A DNA stretch of 64,000 nucleotides from Gammaproteobacteria bacterium (lineage in GTDB: Bacteria > Pseudomonadota > Gammaproteobacteria > Enterobacterales > Alteromonadaceae): positions 175,738 through 239,737 of the forward strand of contig JAHJZX010000012.1 of the NCBI GenBank assembly GCA_018826295.1, written 5' to 3'. The notes under the pieces are model-generated. The model saw nothing but the letters and a program-made list of their open reading frames with translations, was not told where the DNA came from and made no database searches. Positions 60,835 to 64,000 of this stretch are shown here, piece by piece (the stretch's first letter is position 1; each line of letters opens with the position of its first letter). The position numbers were made by a program, and so were the translations under genes.

Positions 60835-62470
60835 TACCGTACGCAGAGCGTCGCCGCTGCAGATAAAAGGTGCTATATACAGCCTTTGTCTGACGATGTA
60901 TTCAGCAAGTGCTGCCGCTGATATTACTGTCACGCCGGAAATTGAGACCGCCGCCTATGGCTTTTGGTTACGTGATGAACGGGCAGGCCCTGGTTTGGAT
61001 AAAGGCCTGGCTTTTATGGCTGTGCCAACAATTACGCTAACGCATAAGGGCCAGCAATCCTCTGCCAGTATCAATGTAAAAAATGAATCTGTCTGGTATG
61101 ACGATAGTCAACGTAATCATAAAAGTCTGACGACCTTCAAAGGTAGCAGCGGTGTATCAATGTTTGATAACCGATTGTCCTTGCAACTGAATGCACAGTC
61201 CGGGCATCAGGTACGTAGTGCAGAAAACAATATCTACTCGGATATTATTACCGGTAGTGACAATTTGTCTAAGACCAGCAGTTATGGCGCAAACCTTAGC
61301 TTTGCCACTCTCAATAGTGCTGCTGTTCAAACCAAAGTAAATTTGTCTTATAGAAAATTCAGCTCAGACCGGCCTGAAATTGCTGATGGTATTGATAGTT
61401 TTGACAACGACACCCTGCAAGCCAGTGTGCAATTAGCCGCCGGTTCACGTGGTGCAGGCGCTTTTGGTTTGCTCAGTGGCAATATTAGTAAAACCACCCG
61501 GCAGTCAGCACAAGACTTTGAACGTGAACAGGCCAGCTTCATCGCCGGGCTACCATTATTTGCCAATTTGTCGGCTATAGTCCGTGCCAATTATCAGGAC
61601 AATGCCGGCGAAGGTAACAACAATATTGGTGGTTACTTTGACACCTTCAAATCATATGGCGCAGGTTTGGAGTACCGCTTTGGCGCAGTGTCGTACATTA
61701 ATGTCACGCAAAATCGCTCTACGCGCAGCGGCGAGCTGGCGTTACCAGATGACGAAAATGAAGATGACAAATATTATGCAACCGAAGTCTATATAGCACC
61801 AAGCCGTCGCAGCTCATTGCGTTATCGCTATGACCGCCAGTTTTTTGGTCGTACAACTTCTGTTGCGGGACAATATAATATGCGCACGGTGTCCGCCCGG
61901 CTTACCGTTGCCGAGACGCTACAGGTACTGTCTAATCTGGACCAAATTTTTGAAGATTTGGGAATTTTTGTTTGTCCTACCGGCTCACAAGAAATTGGTG
62001 ATTGTGTTAAACCGCCAACAAACAACTACCAATTGCAACCGGGTGAAACGTTGCAACAGTTTTTTCAGTCGGGCTTTGATATCAGTGAAGAGTTGGTAAA
62101 ACGCCGTTCAGCGGTGTTTAATCTGGGTTATAACAATCGGCGAGTGAAATTAAATTTGTCACTTAGTCAGACAGAAGATGAATACGCCGAGTCTTTACGC
62201 TCCAGAAAGACCAAGGCTGTGTCTGCAGTGTCAAGCTGGCAAATCGGCCGGCTTACCCATTTTCAGTTATCAGCCCGACACTATGATTTATCGTATTACG
62301 ATGTACAGCGCACCGACAAAAACTTTTCAGTTGAAACCGGCTTTAAAAGAGAGCTGAATGACCATGCTACGGTAAAATTAATGTTCAGGCGTACAGTTAG
62401 AAACTCGTCGCAGCAAGCTTTTGACTTATCAGAAAACCGTGTTTGGCTAAGCTATAGTCACCGGCTGTAA
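60803..62470 (+). CDS. PEP-CTERM system-associated outer-membrane protein (TIGR03016 type)
   Basis: 555 residues. A signal-like N-terminus (about 15-38, ending ASAAA) is followed by alternating beta-strand segments to the C-terminus NRVWLSYSHRL, typical of an outer-membrane barrel. Family: pepcterm_hypo_1 (TIGR03016). It may help polysaccharide cross the outer membrane. ATG 60803 overlaps the kinase by 32 bp; ATG 60821 is another candidate, and the ribosome site does not decide between them. It ends 20 bp from the convergent ATPase gene. Confidence 0.88.
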   Translation: MVTAITMAQPDTVRRASPLQIKGAIYSLCLTMYSASAAADITVTPEIETAAYGFWLRDERAGPGLDKGLAFMAVPTITLTHKGQQSSASINVKNESVWYDDSQRNHKSLTTFKGSSGVSMFDNRLSLQLNAQSGHQVRSAENNIYSDIITGSDNLSKTSSYGANLSFATLNSAAVQTKVNLSYRKFSSDRPEIADGIDSFDNDTLQASVQLAAGSRGAGAFGLLSGNISKTTRQSAQDFEREQASFIAGLPLFANLSAIVRANYQDNAGEGNNNIGGYFDTFKSYGAGLEYRFGAVSYINVTQNRSTRSGELALPDDENEDDKYYATEVYIAPSRRSSLRYRYDRQFFGRTTSVAGQYNMRTVSARLTVAETLQVLSNLDQIFEDLGIFVCPTGSQEIGDCVKPPTNNYQLQPGETLQQFFQSGFDISEELVKRRSAVFNLGYNNRRVKLNLSLSQTEDEYAESLRSRKTKAVSAVSSWQIGRLTHFQLSARHYDLSYYDVQRTDKNFSVETGFKRELNDHATVKLMFRRTVRNSSQQAFDLSENRVWLSYSHRL

Positions 62471-62490
62471 ATTACTGGCCGGTGTAAACT

Positions 62491-63492
62491 TCAGTCATTA
62501 TTGTCCCTGCTACTTAGCAGTTGTTGTTGCCGCTTTAGCAGGGCATCAAGTTCTTTAACCAGTTTTAATTTTTGTTCCAGTTCGTTATCTATGATGCCTG
62601 ACAGCTCGTTTAGCATGCTCGCAGCTTTAGGGGCTGTGCTTGGCCTGGGCTCAGTGCTCGGTTCTGCCTGTGGCCGCAAATTTGCCACTTCCTGTGCAAT
62701 TTCTTCAAGTACAGCGCTGACATTGTCTGCGTTAATTTGCTGACATTCTTCCAGATAGCCAAATAACAATACCCGGTCCATTACGGTATTAATTTTCCGT
62801 GGGATGCCTTTGCTGTAATTTTGGATCAGGGCGTAGCAATCATCGCTTAATAAATCCAGCGCCCCGCCAGCTTGCTGTAAACGGTATTGGATATAAGCTT
62901 TGGTGTCTTCCAGCTGAAAGGCCGATAAGTTAGACGATGCAATAATGCGTTGGCGAAATTGCTCCATATTGGCCGCCTGGATAATGGCGTTTAGTTCATT
63001 TTGGCCCAGCAGAAAGCTTTGGATCAGTGGTTTGCCGTTTAACTGAAAATTGGACAGCATTCTTAGCTCTTCAATTGATGCCAGCGGCAGATTTTGTGCT
63101 TCGTCAACCAGCAACAGTGCGCGACGGTGTTGCGAATGCAAGCGCTTAAGATAGTTGTATATCGCATCCAGGTAACAGGCTTTGGTATGTTCAGTCACCA
63201 CCAGATTAAAGCTGGAGGCAATCATACGGATTAAATCATCGGGTTCAAGCTTGGATGTGACGATTTGCTTGGCGATAATTTCATCCTGGCTCAACTGGCT
63301 TAGCAACTGATTGGCTATTGTTGTTTTACCTGTACCTACGTCACCGGTAATAACGATAAAACCTTCACCTTGTGATAATCCATATTGCAGGTAGGCCAAA
63401 GCACGTTTATGCAGCTTGCTGGCATAAAACCAATTTGGGCTGGGGGTTAACTGAAAAGGCCGTTCCCTGAATCCGAAGTACTTTTCGTACAT
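62491..63492 (-). CDS. XrtA/PEP-CTERM-associated ATPase (ExeA-like)
   Basis: 333 residues. AAA+ type with Walker A GDVGTGKTT (about 50-58), Walker B LLLVDEAQNLP (about 126-136) and a conserved N-terminus YEKYFGFRERPFQLTPSPNWFY. The C-terminus has a charged helical part, EQKLKLVKELDALLKRQQQLL. Family: pepcterm_ATPase (TIGR03015), related to ExeA/GspA secretion ATPases. It should power or organise a secretion or assembly step. It is convergent with the outer-membrane protein gene and has its own promoter region at 63493 onward. Confidence 0.94.
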   Translation of the reverse strand: MYEKYFGFRERPFQLTPSPNWFYASKLHKRALAYLQYGLSQGEGFIVITGDVGTGKTTIANQLLSQLSQDEIIAKQIVTSKLEPDDLIRMIASSFNLVVTEHTKACYLDAIYNYLKRLHSQHRRALLLVDEAQNLPLASIEELRMLSNFQLNGKPLIQSFLLGQNELNAIIQAANMEQFRQRIIASSNLSAFQLEDTKAYIQYRLQQAGGALDLLSDDCYALIQNYSKGIPRKINTVMDRVLLFGYLEECQQINADNVSAVLEEIAQEVANLRPQAEPSTEPRPSTAPKAASMLNELSGIIDNELEQKLKLVKELDALLKRQQQLLSSRDNND

Positions 63493-63756
63493 AACTATAA
63501 TCCTTTACATCAATAACTCAGCATGGCGCTGCTTGGCCGTCTGCTGATAGTTTATACAAAAAACGTCCGGAACAACACACCTTGCATCGTTACATCTGTA
63601 TAGTGTTTAAATTTACTGAAATATTTATGCTGCCGGTAAACCGCCGGCCTTTAGGGCTAAGATGTTCTAAAAACAGCTTTTTCTGTACATTTTTGGCTAT
63701 ATTTGCAGCGTTGTGCTCAAAAAGCGATCGAACGAATAAACTGCCAGAAAAAACTG
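63493..63756. other. Gene-free stretch upstream of the tRNA promoter
   Basis: This is the non-coding part between the ATPase start and the tRNA promoter (342 bp in all to the first tRNA). Its left end should hold the ATPase promoter on the minus strand, but no clear -35/-10 pair was found. An open frame here has poor start context and is not accepted as a gene. Confidence 0.5.
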
Positions 63757-63785
63757 TTGACACATTTTCAGTGGCACCCTAGAAT
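63757..63785 (+). promoter_or_regulatory. Sigma-70 promoter of the tRNA-Ala/tRNA-Glu unit
   Basis: TTGACA (63757-63762), 17 bp, TAGAAT (63780-63785). A GC-rich stretch (GCGCCCCG) follows directly, a discriminator type common in stringently controlled stable-RNA promoters. It is about 50 bp before the first tRNA. Confidence 0.85.
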
Positions 63786-63834
63786 GCGCCCCGTGTTCAG
63801 CGCTAACGTAAGAAAGCAAAGAACATAAAAGTGT

Positions 63835-63910
<76 letters not shown>

Positions 63911-63924
63911 AGATTTTTTAGTGC

Positions 63925-64000
63925 GTCCCCTTCGTCTAGAGGCCTAGGACACCGCCCTTTCACGGCGGTAACAGGGGTTCGAATCCCCTAGGGGACGCCA
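63925..64000 (+). tRNA. tRNA-Glu (TTC)
   Basis: 76 bases including CCA, ending exactly at the window end. The acceptor stem GTCCCCT pairs with AGGGGAC. The anticodon stem CCGCC/GGCGG encloses CTTTCAC with anticodon TTC. The T-arm has GGTTCGAATC. Confidence 0.97.

Noticed and set aside
63582..63782. 66-residue plus-strand open frame before the tRNAs
   Set aside because: TTG start, no ribosome site, and it runs across the tRNA promoter.

Overview
The window comes from a gammaproteobacterium. The thrS-infC-rpmI-rplT order, a PsrA-FadE pair, an E. coli-like tRNA-Ala(GGC) and many Alteromonadales-type envelope proteins fit a Rheinheimera/Alishewanella-like organism. The genus is inference. No insertion sequence, phage gene, rRNA or CRISPR array is visible. 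Positions 1-18344 are mainly housekeeping. They hold a 5'-truncated thioredoxin-like protein, an EAL-HDOD protein, thrS with a leader that carries two threonyl-anticodon-like hairpins, infC (ATT start), rpmI, rplT, an NlpE/META lipoprotein, upp with an alpha/beta hydrolase, a dipeptidyl peptidase IV, an HD-GYP phosphodiesterase, a TonB-dependent receptor preceded by a 24-codon aromatic-rich ORF, psrA-fadE and a GNAT acetyltransferase. 

Positions 18467-63492 form one very large exosortase A (XrtA)/PEP-CTERM and exopolysaccharide island. Block 1 (18467-21257, +) has a LuxI-like acyltransferase, a ThiF/E1-like adenylyltransferase and a PEP-CTERM substrate protein behind a clear sigma-54 promoter. 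Block 2 (25757-21412, -) has an acyl carrier protein, WecC and the TPR lipoprotein PrsT. Block 3 (25909-28742, +) has an acyl-CoA ligase and a PLP decarboxylase. Block 4 (37831-28750, -) has a glycosyltransferase, an asparagine-synthase-like protein without the catalytic N-terminal Cys, a polysaccharide deacetylase, an ATP-grasp ligase, a FemAB/GNAT-like protein, two XrtA-associated hydrolases and a beta-helix protein. Block 5 (37999-39458, +) has a TPR protein and an aspartyl-hydroxylase-like protein. Block 6 (57476-39475, -) is an 18-kb chain of overlapping genes. It runs from the initiating sugar transferase through deacetylase, FemAB, glycosyltransferases, XrtA, amidotransferase, a 26-codon membrane ORF, the ligase/polymerase and the flippase to a pyruvyltransferase-like protein and two last glycosyltransferases. 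Block 7 (57664-62470, +, and 63492-62491, -) has the export lipoprotein, chain-length protein, tyrosine autokinase, outer-membrane protein and ATPase. 

Read together, the initiating transferase loads undecaprenyl phosphate and the glycosyltransferases extend the repeat unit. Amidotransferase, FemAB, deacetylase and pyruvyltransferase enzymes decorate it. The flippase, polymerase, Wzz, kinase, export lipoprotein and outer-membrane protein move it out, and XrtA processes PEP-CTERM proteins for the same surface matrix. The ACP, ligase, decarboxylase, hydrolases, acyltransferase and ThiF-like protein suggest an acyl- or amine-bearing small molecule or modification whose chemistry is not known. 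The PrsK/PrsR regulators that usually act with sigma-54 in this system are not in the window. 

The window ends with a strong sigma-70 promoter, tRNA-Ala(GGC) and tRNA-Glu(TTC), whose last base is the last base of the window.
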